Positions 33,987 to 41,606 of a stretch of DNA of 64,000 bases are shown one piece after another. The stretch lies in assembly GCF_019049285.1 (NCBI RefSeq), contig NZ_JAGMUL010000014.1, forward strand, positions 54,299 through 118,298, in the 5' to 3' direction. This DNA comes from Streptomyces sp. AC550_RSS872. GTDB lineage: Bacteria; Actinomycetota; Actinomycetes; Streptomycetales; Streptomycetaceae. Made by a program: the position numbers and the translations under genes. The notes beneath the pieces are model-generated. The model was not told where the DNA came from. It did not search any database and was given only the letters and a program-made list of their open reading frames with translations. Numbering within the stretch: position 1 is the first letter of the stretch; each line of letters begins with the position of its first letter.

Positions 33987-34325
33987 ATGAAGCGAGTTTC
34001 CCTGCGGATGTCCGCTGCCCTGGCGGCGGCCGGCGCTGTCGCCAGCCTGGTGACCGTGGGTGTCGCCGCTCCGGCGGCCAACGCCGCGCCCTCCTGCGTC
34101 AATGTCCAGCATGGGAGGACCTTCTACGAGGAGACCGCCTTCGGAAAGTACTATCACCACTGGGTGAAGATCACGAACAACTGCGCCAGCAAGAAGAAGC
34201 TCAAGGTGGACTGGAGGGGGGCCTTTATGCCCGACTCGAAGTGCACCACGATCAACAAGGGCAAGAGCGCAGAATTCACCAAGAACGGCAAGTGGGACGC
34301 CTACGCCGGGTGGTACAGCTGCTGA
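33987..34325 (+). CDS. Small secreted four-cysteine protein
   Basis: A 112-residue protein from ATG 33987, ribosome site GAGGAGAG. A Sec signal ends near ANA-APS. The 79-residue mature part begins APSCVNVQHG and has exactly four cysteines (mature positions 4, 33, 53, 79), basic (NNCASKKKLKVDW), ending WYSC. The spacing and the start PSCV...NxCA...KVxV loosely resemble tendamistat-type alpha-amylase inhibitors, but the match is too weak for a firm call; an unrelated small antimicrobial or inhibitor is equally possible. It is the only intact gene between the inverted transposase tails, in lower-GC sequence than the flanks. Confidence 0.75.
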   Translation: MKRVSLRMSAALAAAGAVASLVTVGVAAPAANAAPSCVNVQHGRTFYEETAFGKYYHHWVKITNNCASKKKLKVDWRGAFMPDSKCTTINKGKSAEFTKNGKWDAYAGWYSC

Positions 34326-34473
34326 GCTGACCCGTAGGGCATTCAGCTCCTCACCGGGTTCTGGCGGAGAACGCCAGCCCAGCCCGGTAGAAGACCACAC
34401 CGAAGCTCCCGGCCGACGGCCTGCCGGCCAGCAGATCGCCGACCGGGAGCTTCGCTGTGTTCCGCGTCCTGGG

Positions 34474-34581
34474 CTGAAGGCGTGGCACGGCATCGCGAGC
34501 CGCTACGACAAGATGCCCGAGAGCGATCTTGCTGGCCTCCACCTGCGAGGAGCAGTGATCTGGATGCGCAGCCTCCAATGA
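34474..34581 (+). pseudogene. IS5-family transposase, C-terminal fragment B
   Basis: LKAWHGIASRYDKMPESDLA then GLHLRGAVIWMRSLQ and TGA 34579-34581. It parallels fragment A (LKAWRGIATRYDKTPESYQA) but lies on the opposite strand, so the two 3' ends face outward. Everything 5' of LKAW is missing. Confidence 0.85.
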
Positions 34582-34601
34582 TCACGACTCAATACAGGCC
34601 C
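34576..34601. repeat. Inner terminal inverted repeat, right
   Basis: Ends GACTCAATACAGGCCC; inverted partner of 33051-33076. With fragment B it marks the right end of the inner element of about 1.55 kb. Confidence 0.85.
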
Positions 34602-34786
34602 TAGCTGGGACCTGTCCGGCCGACCACGCGGAGATCGCCGACGCTATCGTGGGCGATCCGCTTCAGTCGTTGACGTCGTCGGCCCTGCCGGCGTCAGGGT
34701 GCACGGAGGCACCGAACGGCAGGGCCGTATCCTGAGGCAGGCGATGCAGGCACTGCCGATGCGTCGCAGCCGAGCGCGGCCCCACT

Positions 34787-34805
34787 CCGGGTACCAGGTA
34801 CCCGG
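34787..34805. promoter_or_regulatory. Palindrome upstream of the LysE gene
   Basis: CCGGGTACC-A-GGTACCCGG, 9-bp perfect arms, 21 bp before the GTG at 34827. Probable operator, although no regulator gene is adjacent. Confidence 0.7.
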
Positions 34806-34826
34806 CCAACGATCAGGAGTTGACCG

Positions 34827-35471
34827 GTGATCAGTCTGGCCGCAGTGGGGGGAGTGGCCCTGGTCGAACTGGGCATGGCTCTGACTCCGGGACCGAACAT
34901 GATCCACCTCGCCTCTCGCGCGATCACCCAAGGCCGCCGGGCGGGCCTGGTCAGCCTGAGCGGGACCGCCGTGGGATTCCTGTGCTATCTGCTGGCCGCG
35001 GCCGCGGGCCTGTCCGCGTTGTTCGCCGCCGTGCCGCTGGCGTTCACGGTGGTCAAGCTCGCCGGGGCCGCCTACCTGGCCTACCTGGCCTGGGACATGC
35101 TCAAGCCCGGTGGCCGCTCGCCCTTCGCCCCGGCCCAGGACCTGCCTCCGGTCCCTGACGCCCGCTTGTTCTCGATGGGGCTCCTGACCAACCTGCTCAA
35201 CCCCAAGATCGCTCTCATGTACGCCGCTCTTCTGCCCCAGTTCATGGATCCGCAGGCGGGCCCGGACTGGGCGCAACTGCTCCAGCTCGGTAGTGTGCAG
35301 ATCATCGTGGGGATCTCCGTGAACGCTCTGATCATGCTGGGCGCAGCACGGGTGTCGGGGTTTCTGGCCGCCCGGCCCCGCGTGATGACCGCACAGCGGT
35401 TCGCGTCAGGCGGCTTGCTCGGCGTGTTCGCGCTGCGCACCGCCCTGTCCCGTACGCCTGTCTCGGCCTGA
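34827..35471 (+). CDS. LysE/RhtB-family exporter
   Basis: A 214-residue protein from GTG 34827 with AGGAGT upstream. Six hydrophobic helices and the family signature in the first two (LTPGPNMIHLASRAITQGRR then AGLVSLSGTAVGF), and NLLNPKIALMYAALLPQF in the middle. It exports amino acids or derivatives. It lies inside the mobile region without a partner regulator but with a strong palindrome in its promoter, suggesting that it arrived as cargo and still functions. Confidence 0.9.
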   Translation: MISLAAVGGVALVELGMALTPGPNMIHLASRAITQGRRAGLVSLSGTAVGFLCYLLAAAAGLSALFAAVPLAFTVVKLAGAAYLAYLAWDMLKPGGRSPFAPAQDLPPVPDARLFSMGLLTNLLNPKIALMYAALLPQFMDPQAGPDWAQLLQLGSVQIIVGISVNALIMLGAARVSGFLAARPRVMTAQRFASGGLLGVFALRTALSRTPVSA

Positions 35472-35621
35472 GCCATGCCCGCGCGCCTGTGACACCGGTC
35501 CTGCTGGAATCAGCCGAAAACGTCACGCATATCGCCGACGCGATCGTGAGTGATCTGGCTGTTCCATCAGCAGCGCCAGGCACCAGAACCAGAGCGTCTG
35601 CTGCTGGGTTGCGTAGGAGGG

Positions 35622-36427
35622 TCATGTTCGGAGCCAGATGGCGACAGACGCCGCGGTGGCGGTGCCGAGGAAAACGTAGCCGCGCTTGTCGTAGCGAGTC
35701 GCGACCGCCCGGGACTGCTTCAAGCGGTTGACCGTCCGCTCGACGGTGTTGCGCTTCTTGTAGCGGTCCTCATCGGAGCCGGGCGGCCGTCCGGCTCCCG
35801 AGCCTTTGCGCAGGCGAGCGGCCTGGCTGTCGGTCTGCTCCGGGATGGTGTGGTGGATTCCCGGACATCGCAGGTACTCGAGGATGGGGCCGTTGCTGTA
35901 GGCCTTGTCGGCTGCGAGGCTGTCGGGCTTCCTTCGTGGTCGTCCCGGGCCAGGTCTGGACACTCGGATCTTCGCCAGGACCGGCTTGAACTGGGTGCAG
36001 TCCGCCCGCTGACCTGGAGTGACGATCAGGGGCAATGGGCGGCAGCGGCCGTCCGCGCTCAGGTGGAGCTTGGTGGTGAACCCTCCGCGCGAACGGCCCA
36101 GGCCCTCGCCTCCAGCACCACTTCCACCAGACGGGCGACGAGACTCTGCCCTCGCATCTCGTCCTGGTGTTCCATCCCTTCGGCCGCCCCCTTTGATCCC
36201 GGGGCCGGAGGCGAGTCGGTGCGCGCGCCAGCCGCATGCTGATGCGCGCGGACGATGGTGGAGTCGACCGAGATGTCCCAGTCGATCTCACCCGCCGCAT
36301 CTGCCGCAGCCTGGACCTGCTGGAGCAGTCGTTCCCAGGTTCCGTCGGCCGACCGCAGGCGGTGACGTTCATAGACGGTCTTCCACGGACCGATCCTCTC
36401 AGCTCGTAACTGACCTATCGGACAGGC
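35622..36427 (-). pseudogene. IS5-family transposase, 5'-truncated, two frames
   Basis: The minus strand has, in one frame, ERIGPWKTVYERHRLRSADG, DISVDSTIVRAHQHAAGA and GAAEGMEHQDEMRG; then in the next frame EGLGRSRGGFTTKLHLSADG, LAADKAYSNGPILEYL and NTVERTVNRLKQSRAVATRY, ending AIWLRT. The DDE residues are all recognisable (VDST, ADKAYS, VERTVNR). The frame change near 36150 may be natural -1 frameshifting, known in the IS427-type subgroup, or decay. About 65 N-terminal codons are missing: the terminal repeat at 36410-36427 runs straight into ERIGPW. It is therefore unlikely to be active. Confidence 0.85.
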
Positions 36428-36541
36428 CCTGGGCCGAGAGTTCCCGTAGGCCACCCCCCAGGGTGGTCGGGACCGGCTCACGCCGCTCTCGACCACCCTC
36501 AGTGTTCTCTAATTTACTCACTATGGGGGTAGACTGAGAAC

Positions 36542-36934
36542 ATGAGCAACAGCATCTCCGTGGATGACGCCACCTTCGCCAAGGTCGCCCTCCTCGCCCG
36601 CGCCTGGGACGTGACCCCGGGAGAGGCGGTGCGCAGGCTCGTCGAGCACTTCCAGCAGCCGGCGCCCGCGACCCGGCCCACGGCCTCGACGGACGAACGC
36701 GTGGCGGTGCACGCCCTCTATGGCGGCGTGCGCGTCGAGGGGGAATACGACCCGGTCACACAGTCCCTCACGGTCACGGAAGGCCCGGCCCTGGGCCACT
36801 ACCGCACCCCCAGCGGGGCAGCCAGTGCCGTCTTGCAGGCCGTGAAACCGCACGTGAAGCCCAACCGGAACGGATGGAGCTTCTGGACGATCACGGAAAC
36901 CGGGCGGCTCTTGCAGACGTTGCGCCGACCCTAG
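36542..36934 (+). CDS. Small protein: ribbon-helix-helix-like N-terminus plus DUF4357/RAMA-like C-terminus
   Basis: A 130-residue protein from ATG 36542. Residues 3-38 (ISVDDATFAKVALLARAWDV then TPGEAVRRLVEHF) look like a ribbon-helix-helix DNA-binding unit. The C-terminal half (RVAVHALYGGVRVEGEYDP, then YRTPSGAASAVLQAVKP and NRNGWSFWTITETGRLLQTL) fits the DUF4357/RAMA pattern, a domain often fused to restriction-modification or DNA-binding proteins. Imperfect dyads (GTTCTC 36504-36509 and GAGAAC 36536-36541) flank its promoter, compatible with autoregulation. It lies immediately outside the IS mosaic. Confidence 0.65.
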   Translation: MSNSISVDDATFAKVALLARAWDVTPGEAVRRLVEHFQQPAPATRPTASTDERVAVHALYGGVRVEGEYDPVTQSLTVTEGPALGHYRTPSGAASAVLQAVKPHVKPNRNGWSFWTITETGRLLQTLRRP

Positions 36935-37051
36935 CCACCCACCCAATCCGCGATTCTCAAAATTATTCTTGCTCACAGCTCGAAATTGGTCTACGCTGAT
37001 CTGTCCATGTGGTGGAGTGCCGGACCACCCTGCTGCGAACGGGAGCCGTTC

Positions 37052-37237
37052 TTGGACAACGACCGCGACCCCCTGCTCAGCCTGCGCGCGGCGGTGGTCT
37101 TCGCGCTGGGCGGACTCGTGGGCATCGGCGCCGTGCTCGTGACCCTGTGGGGAGGCAACGGTCCGGACGCGGCCATGCTCGCCGGCGGGACCGCCTTCGG
37201 TGGCGGCGTCCTGTTCTTTCACACCGTCATCGGCTAG
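37052..37237 (+). CDS. Small two-helix membrane protein
   Basis: A 61-residue protein; TTG 37052 with GGGAG upstream gives MDNDRDPLLSLRAAVVFALG as N-terminus. Two hydrophobic helices (about residues 13-34 and 40-60). No homology I recognise. A start further upstream (GTG 36986) is open but lacks a ribosome site. Confidence 0.5.
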   Translation: MDNDRDPLLSLRAAVVFALGGLVGIGAVLVTLWGGNGPDAAMLAGGTAFGGGVLFFHTVIG

Positions 37238-37269
37238 CACCGCCGGACCGGCCCCCGGAAGACGCGGAC

Positions 37270-38382
37270 CTACCGCGGATAACGCGCCAGCCACCCCGGA
37301 GACGCCCCCGCGGGCCCGTGCAGCGCAGGTCCCTGAGTCATCTCCATGGCGAAGTCGTCGGCGAGTTCGAGGATCGTGGGGCGGCCCTCCAACTCGGCCA
37401 GCCAGGCGGGCGGGAGAGCCGTCTCGCCGTGCAGGGCACCGAGCAGCCCGCCGGTGAGGGAGGCCGCTGCGGCGGAGGGGCCGTCGTGGTTCGCGGCGAG
37501 GCACAGCCCGTGCCGGACGTCCTCCCCCACCAGGGCGCAGTACACGGCGGCCGCGAGCAGCCCGTCCGCCGAGCCGTCGGCCGCGAGCTCCTCCACCCGC
37601 GCCGGGCTCGGCATACCCTGCCGTACGGCGCCCAGCGCGTGCTGCAACGCGTCCGACACGGGTTCGTGCCCGGGCCGCAGGGCGAGCAGCGCGAGCGCCC
37701 GCTGGACGGCCCCGTCGAGGCTCTCCCCGCAGGCAAGCCCATGCACGACGGCGGCGTACGCTCCCGCCGACAGGTAGGCGATCGGGTGGCCGTGGGTCTG
37801 CGTCGCGCACTCGACGGCGAGCTGCATGACGAGCTGGGGCTCCCAGCCGACGAGCAGCCCGAAGGGCGCGGAACGGGCGACGGCCTCCGGCCCGAGCTCG
37901 GCCGCGTTCTTGGGCGACTCCAGAGTGCCCATGGTGTCGTCACCGAGGCCGAGGAGAAGCGCGCGGGTGGGGTCGCGGCGGGCGTACAGCCACTCCTCGC
38001 GCGCCAGCCACCCGTCGTCCTTACGGCGCTCGTCGGGGCCCCAGTCCCGCTGTGTGGCGGCCCAGCGCAGATACGCCCGGTGCAGGTCGGTGGGCGGATG
38101 CCAGGCGCCGGTGTCCCGTCTGACCTGGGCTCTTATCAGCCCGTCGACGGAGAACAGGGCCAGCTGCGTGAGATGGCTGACGGCACCGCGCCGCCCGTAC
38201 CCGAACCCGAGATCGAGGAGCCCCTCGGGACCGTACTGCTCCTTGATCTCGTCCAGCCCGAGCCCGTCGACGGGCGCACCGAGGGCGTCCCCGACGGCCG
38301 CCCCGAGAAGCGTGCCACGCACCCGGCTACGGAAGTCCTGCTGCTCGGTACGGCCCCAGACGGCGCCGGCTGTCGCACCCAT
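37270..38382 (-). CDS. ADP-ribosylglycohydrolase-family protein with altered metal site
   Basis: A 370-residue all-helical protein of the DraG/ARH fold: GTLLGAAVGDALGAPVDGLG at the N-terminus and a long helical body. In active enzymes the two Mg ions are held by a TDDT motif after about 50 residues and by a late GGDTDT. Here the equivalent places read GAVSHLTQLALF and ANHDGPSAAAASLTGGLLG, so most metal ligands are lost. It may be catalytically dead, or may use different chemistry. It is a single gene, start ATG 38382. Confidence 0.82.
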   Translation of the reverse strand: MGATAGAVWGRTEQQDFRSRVRGTLLGAAVGDALGAPVDGLGLDEIKEQYGPEGLLDLGFGYGRRGAVSHLTQLALFSVDGLIRAQVRRDTGAWHPPTDLHRAYLRWAATQRDWGPDERRKDDGWLAREEWLYARRDPTRALLLGLGDDTMGTLESPKNAAELGPEAVARSAPFGLLVGWEPQLVMQLAVECATQTHGHPIAYLSAGAYAAVVHGLACGESLDGAVQRALALLALRPGHEPVSDALQHALGAVRQGMPSPARVEELAADGSADGLLAAAVYCALVGEDVRHGLCLAANHDGPSAAAASLTGGLLGALHGETALPPAWLAELEGRPTILELADDFAMEMTQGPALHGPAGASPGWLARYPR

Positions 38383-38468
38383 CGAGACCTCCCCGCCCGC
38401 TTACCCGTCCGTACGACAGTTCGCCACTGTAATCGACCGGGGACGGTCGGTTCAGGGGGCGGAACGGT

Positions 38469-38744
38469 ATGCGAGGTGTGACTGAAGTGGGCGTGAGTGG
38501 TCAGTTATCACCCATACCAAGTGACATTGCAGACATAGACGCACTCATGGCGAGGTACGGCCAGAAAGCTGATGAAGCCCCGTCCGCCGAGGATGCCGAA
38601 TTCGCGCAGTCCGCCCTCCCGGTCGACTGGTCTGCCGAATTTCACGGAGTCATGGCCGAGTGCGGCCAACTCGGTGGCGAGTCTCTCTACTTCCGCCACC
38701 CGGGCGGTAGACCGCCGGTGACGTACTCGGCACTCGGGTTGTAG
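38469..38744 (+). CDS. Possible small hypothetical protein
   Basis: A 91-residue open frame (MRGVTEVGVSGQLSP..., then DIADIDALMARYGQKADEAP and PVDWSAEFHGVMAECGQLGG) with acceptable codon use but no recognisable domain or strong ribosome site. It lies between two minus-strand genes. It might start later, at GTG near 38490. Confidence 0.35.
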   Translation: MRGVTEVGVSGQLSPIPSDIADIDALMARYGQKADEAPSAEDAEFAQSALPVDWSAEFHGVMAECGQLGGESLYFRHPGGRPPVTYSALGL

Positions 38745-38760
38745 TCCCATGCCCAGTCCG

Positions 38761-39108
38761 TCACAGCCCCGCCTCTGCCTCGGCGGCCTCTCGAATCACG
38801 CGGATCTCGGCGATGGCCTCCGCAGGATCCCGCTCCCCCGCGTCCACGATGCCCTCCAGATCACGCAGCCGGGCGGCGCGTTCCGGGTGCCGTTCGATCG
38901 CCACGAACACGGCCCAGGAGTGCACGAAGGCCCTGAGCGGCGCGAGGCTCTGTGTCTGCTGGGCGTTCGTCGTGGCCTCGAAGAGGTGCTGTGTCAGGGC
39001 TGGGACCCTGCTGGGCGCGATGCGCGCGACCGCAGCCCGCAGCGCGTCCGGGGTCAGCTCGGGCATGGGGATCAGCGGTCCGTACGGGCCGTCGGTCCGG
39101 GCGCTCAC
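38761..39108 (-). CDS. DUF6247-like protein
   Basis: A 115-residue protein; GTG 39108 with an excellent GGAGGTCACC upstream. Helical: PMPELTPDALRAAVARIAPS, VPALTQHLFEATTNAQQTQS, FVHSWAVFVAIERHPERAAR. The pattern is that of DUF6247, which in some Streptomyces sits beside small toxin genes as a probable antitoxin; no such toxin gene is visible here. The start is close behind the intended end of the DNA-binding protein at 39186/39208, so they may form an operon. Confidence 0.75.
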   Translation of the reverse strand: MSARTDGPYGPLIPMPELTPDALRAAVARIAPSRVPALTQHLFEATTNAQQTQSLAPLRAFVHSWAVFVAIERHPERAARLRDLEGIVDAGERDPAEAIAEIRVIREAAEAEAGL

Positions 39109-39185
39109 GGTGACCTCCGGTGCGGGTGACTCGGTCCTCGTACGGTACCGGCGGAGTCGGTGGCGCGGTGCGTGCGCGGCGCTTG

Positions 39186-40019
39186 TCATGGGGCTCGCGT
39201 CCACGCTCTACGCCGCCGCGCCGACCGCACGGCAGTCGCGGCAGCGGCCCGGCTGCGGGGACGGAACGCCCGGTCGCAGCCCTCGCAGGTCTGGAGGGGG
39301 TCCGGGCGGACCGGGGTCGGGGCTGGATGGCGTGCCGGGGCTGGGAGGGGTAGCGGGGCTGGGAGGGGTGGCGGCAGGAGTGCTGCCAGGCGGTGAGTCA
39401 GAAATGCCGCCGGATTCAGGATGGGGTCCTGGGGCAGGCCCGTCGTCAGAGTCCGCTGTACGGCGGTCGGCGGCACGCCCCTCTCCAGCCAGGCCGAGAC
39501 GGCTGGGGCCAAGCGGTGCACGTCCCGTTCGGCCAGCAGCAGGCGGGAGTCGTAGGCACGCAGACCGGCGAGCAGGTCGACTGCGGCACCGGGCCCCGCC
39601 GACGCCTCCGGGCGGGTCGGCGGTTCCGGGCGCGGTGCGGGCTCCGCCGCTGCTCGGACGACCGTGCGCCCAGGCTTGTTGTACGAGATCGTCCGGGTCA
39701 CGACTCGGCCCGATTGAAGACGCTCCTTGGTGCGTGCCAGATACCCGTGCGCCTCCAGCTCCCGCAGGGCGGCAGCGATCCGCATCTCCCCCTCGGGGAA
39801 CTTCGCGGTGAGGGCCTTGATCCCGATGGGGGTCCGGGCGGGCAGCGACTGGATGTGGACCGCCAGACCGATCGCCGTCAGGGACAGCTCCGGGTGCTGG
39901 GCGAGGTGGTTTCCGACCACGACGAACTGGTCGTGGTGAGGTTCGTTGACGTGCTCGACGCCTCCGGCGGAATGGCCGGACTTGGCGGGCGCGGGCGCGC
40001 TAGGGTGCTTGTCAGTCAT
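39186..40019 (-). CDS. Helix-turn-helix protein, C-terminal zinc knuckle lost by frameshift
   Basis: A 277-residue protein from ATG 40019. A winged-helix domain (about residues 25-110) reads FVVVGNHLAQHPELSLTAIG, TPIGIKALTAKFPEGEMRIA, ALRELEAHGYLARTKERL. A Pro-rich linker leads to the final domain CEGCDRAF. Shifting frame by one base there gives PGRCRDCRAVGAAA and a stop at 39208-39210, i.e. the second CxxC of a zinc knuckle. A single C lost from a CCC run near 39252 explains this. As read, the second CxxC is replaced by an Arg/Ala tail. It could also be a sequencing error. Confidence 0.8.
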   Translation of the reverse strand: MTDKHPSAPAPAKSGHSAGGVEHVNEPHHDQFVVVGNHLAQHPELSLTAIGLAVHIQSLPARTPIGIKALTAKFPEGEMRIAAALRELEAHGYLARTKERLQSGRVVTRTISYNKPGRTVVRAAAEPAPRPEPPTRPEASAGPGAAVDLLAGLRAYDSRLLLAERDVHRLAPAVSAWLERGVPPTAVQRTLTTGLPQDPILNPAAFLTHRLAALLPPPLPAPLPLPAPARHPAPTPVRPDPLQTCEGCDRAFRPRSRAAAATAVRSARRRRAWTRAP

Positions 40020-40244
40020 CGGGAAGGTGTCTTCTTCCTCGGTGTTAGGCCCTCGCATTGGGATGCCAGTCCCGGCGAGGGCCGATTCATGTGTGCGGTT
40101 GTCTTCGGCAGACGCTGCACCATCGAATCCCGTCCGCGCCAGCCGAGTTGGCGATGTTCACCCCTGCGGGTGATCGACGGGGGCGGCGGGGGTGGGTTGG
40201 TTCTTTTCCCGGTTCTTTGGTTTTTGGCGTCGGGAACGGCCGGG

Positions 40245-40490
40245 TCACGACTCGCCACGATCCGGTGCCAGTTCGGCCCATACGGTCTTGCAGTTGGCCG
40301 GGGCCTCGTCGACACCCCAGCGGTCCGCGTACGCCGCCACGATCAGCAGGCCCCGGCCCGACTCCGCGTCGCCGCCCACCGCGTCCCGGACCTGCGGGAT
40401 CCGGTCGCCTCGGGCGTCGGTGACCTCGATGCGGAGGGTGCCGTCGGAGTGGAGAAGCAGCCTGAGCCGGAATGGCCCCCGCAAGCCCAC
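40245..40490 (-). pseudogene. RsbW-type ATP-binding protein, N-terminally truncated
   Basis: RLRLLLHSDGTLRIEVTDAR, then GDRIPQVRD, ESGRGLLIVAAYADRWGVD and KTVWAEL: the C-terminal half of an anti-sigma-factor-like HATPase, with N- and G-box remnants (VTDARGD; GRGLLIV). The N-terminal part with the first ATP-binding motif is absent; an in-frame TGA lies just upstream, where the oppositely oriented DUF397 relic begins. Confidence 0.8.
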
Positions 40491-40667
40491 TGAAGTGGTT
40501 CAAGAGCAGCTACAGCAGCAACGACGGCCCGAGTGCGTCGAGGTCGCCATAGCCGCTGCCCCCGCCCACACCACCGTCCACATCCGCGACTCCAAGGACA
40601 GGACGGCGCCCAGCTCGCGTTCACCGATGACGTCTGGTCGGCGTTCGTCGCGGCCTGCTCCACCTGA
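40472..40667 (+). pseudogene. DUF397 gene with two frameshifts
   Basis: From ATG 40472 the plus strand codes PLKWFKSSYSSNDG, then in another frame ECVEVAIAAAPAHTTVHIRD and SKD, then in a third frame AQLAFTDDVWSAFVAACST with TGA 40665-40667. Together they make a complete DUF397 protein; two single-base indels disable it. It overlaps the truncated ATPase, consistent with a deletion that removed the intervening XRE gene. Confidence 0.85.
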
Positions 40668-40711
40668 ACGCATGGGACAACGCGCGGCGGGCTTTGAACG
40701 TCTGACCATGC

Positions 40712-41593
40712 GTGACCGTCAACGACAAGCGTGGGCCCCGTACCAGGACCATCGCCGGATCCCTGCTCGCCGCCCTGCTCCTCGTCACCGCGTGCACGTC
40801 CACGGAGCCGGGACGAGCGACGGCCCCGCCCACCGCCAAGACACCCGCCGCCTACGGGGATCTGCTGGCGGGAGCGGCCTGGTACGTGAGGCATATCGGC
40901 GTCGGCGGGCGGACGACCATCGCGCCGCCCCCTACCGCCGCATGGATCGAGTTCGGCGACGGCAACAGGGCCGAGGGCAACTACGCATGCACTCCGTTCA
41001 AGGCGGGGGCGACCGTCACCGCGACAGCGGTCACCGTGGGCGAGAAGACCGACGGGGCGCCCCCGGCGAAGCAGTGCCCGGCGACGAATCTCGCCTTCGA
41101 GGGGAAGCTGCGGAAGCTCCTCAGCGGGCCGCTCACCATCAGCCGGCCTGTCGACGACCTGACGATGAACCTGACGAACCAGCGGGGGGACTACGTCGCG
41201 CTGCAACTACTGCGGCCCAAGGGGCTCTTCGGCTCCCGATGGGAACTGGAGTACCTGGCCGCTGACGACGGCGGCCAGATACCGGTCATCGGCGGCACGG
41301 CGGTGTACTACGTCTTCCACCGGGACGGACGGGTCACCGGCAACACCGGCTGCAACGACTTCACCGGCAGAGCCGTCTTCGACCGCAACCTCCTCACGAT
41401 GTACCGGCCCGTACGGACCACCCACCGGACCTGCTCGCGAGAGCTCATGGACCAGGAGCACCGCCTGCTGACGTACGAGACGAACCCGCGCCGGATGCGG
41501 TACAGCGCCTTCACCAGTTCCTTTTCGGCCGAAGAGATCGGCCCGCCCCCGAAGAGCCCCGGGTACCACTGGTCGGCTATCCCCGACAGCTGA
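40712..41593 (+). CDS. META-domain lipoprotein
   Basis: A 293-residue protein from GTG 40712 with lipobox LLVTAC. It holds two META (HslJ-like) domains: the first about residues 50-165 (IEFGDGNRAEGNYACTPFKA), the second about 170-290 with the classic GRVTGNTGCNDFTGRAVF. Probably exposed on the outer membrane face; META proteins have been tied to heat or antibiotic tolerance in other bacteria, but the role here is unknown. Confidence 0.85.
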   Translation: MTVNDKRGPRTRTIAGSLLAALLLVTACTSTEPGRATAPPTAKTPAAYGDLLAGAAWYVRHIGVGGRTTIAPPPTAAWIEFGDGNRAEGNYACTPFKAGATVTATAVTVGEKTDGAPPAKQCPATNLAFEGKLRKLLSGPLTISRPVDDLTMNLTNQRGDYVALQLLRPKGLFGSRWELEYLAADDGGQIPVIGGTAVYYVFHRDGRVTGNTGCNDFTGRAVFDRNLLTMYRPVRTTHRTCSRELMDQEHRLLTYETNPRRMRYSAFTSSFSAEEIGPPPKSPGYHWSAIPDS

Positions 41594-41606
41594 AGGCGCT
41601 CGCGGG

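Larger units (their letters stand above)
33026..36427. mobile_element. Mosaic mobile region bounded by 18-bp inverted repeats
   Basis: GCCTGTCCGATAGGTCAG at 33026-33043 has an exact inverted copy at 36410-36427. The right copy is the terminal repeat next to the 5'-truncated IS5-type transposase at 35622. Within the span are a second, inner inverted pair (33051 and 34576), two other transposase tails, a dead GH6 cellulase, a small secreted protein and a LysE exporter. I see no clear target duplication. The region could be a composite transposon that moved as a unit, or an IS later invaded and rearranged. Confidence 0.75.

Noticed and set aside
34600..35560. Similar peptide-coding snippets EIADAIVGDP (about 34635) and HIADAIVSDL (about 35520)
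   Set aside because: They look like pieces of one gene on either side of LysE, but are too short to identify.
38508..38750. Minus-strand frame opposite 38469-38744
   Set aside because: Codon choice and composition are worse than on the plus strand, and no ribosome site was seen.
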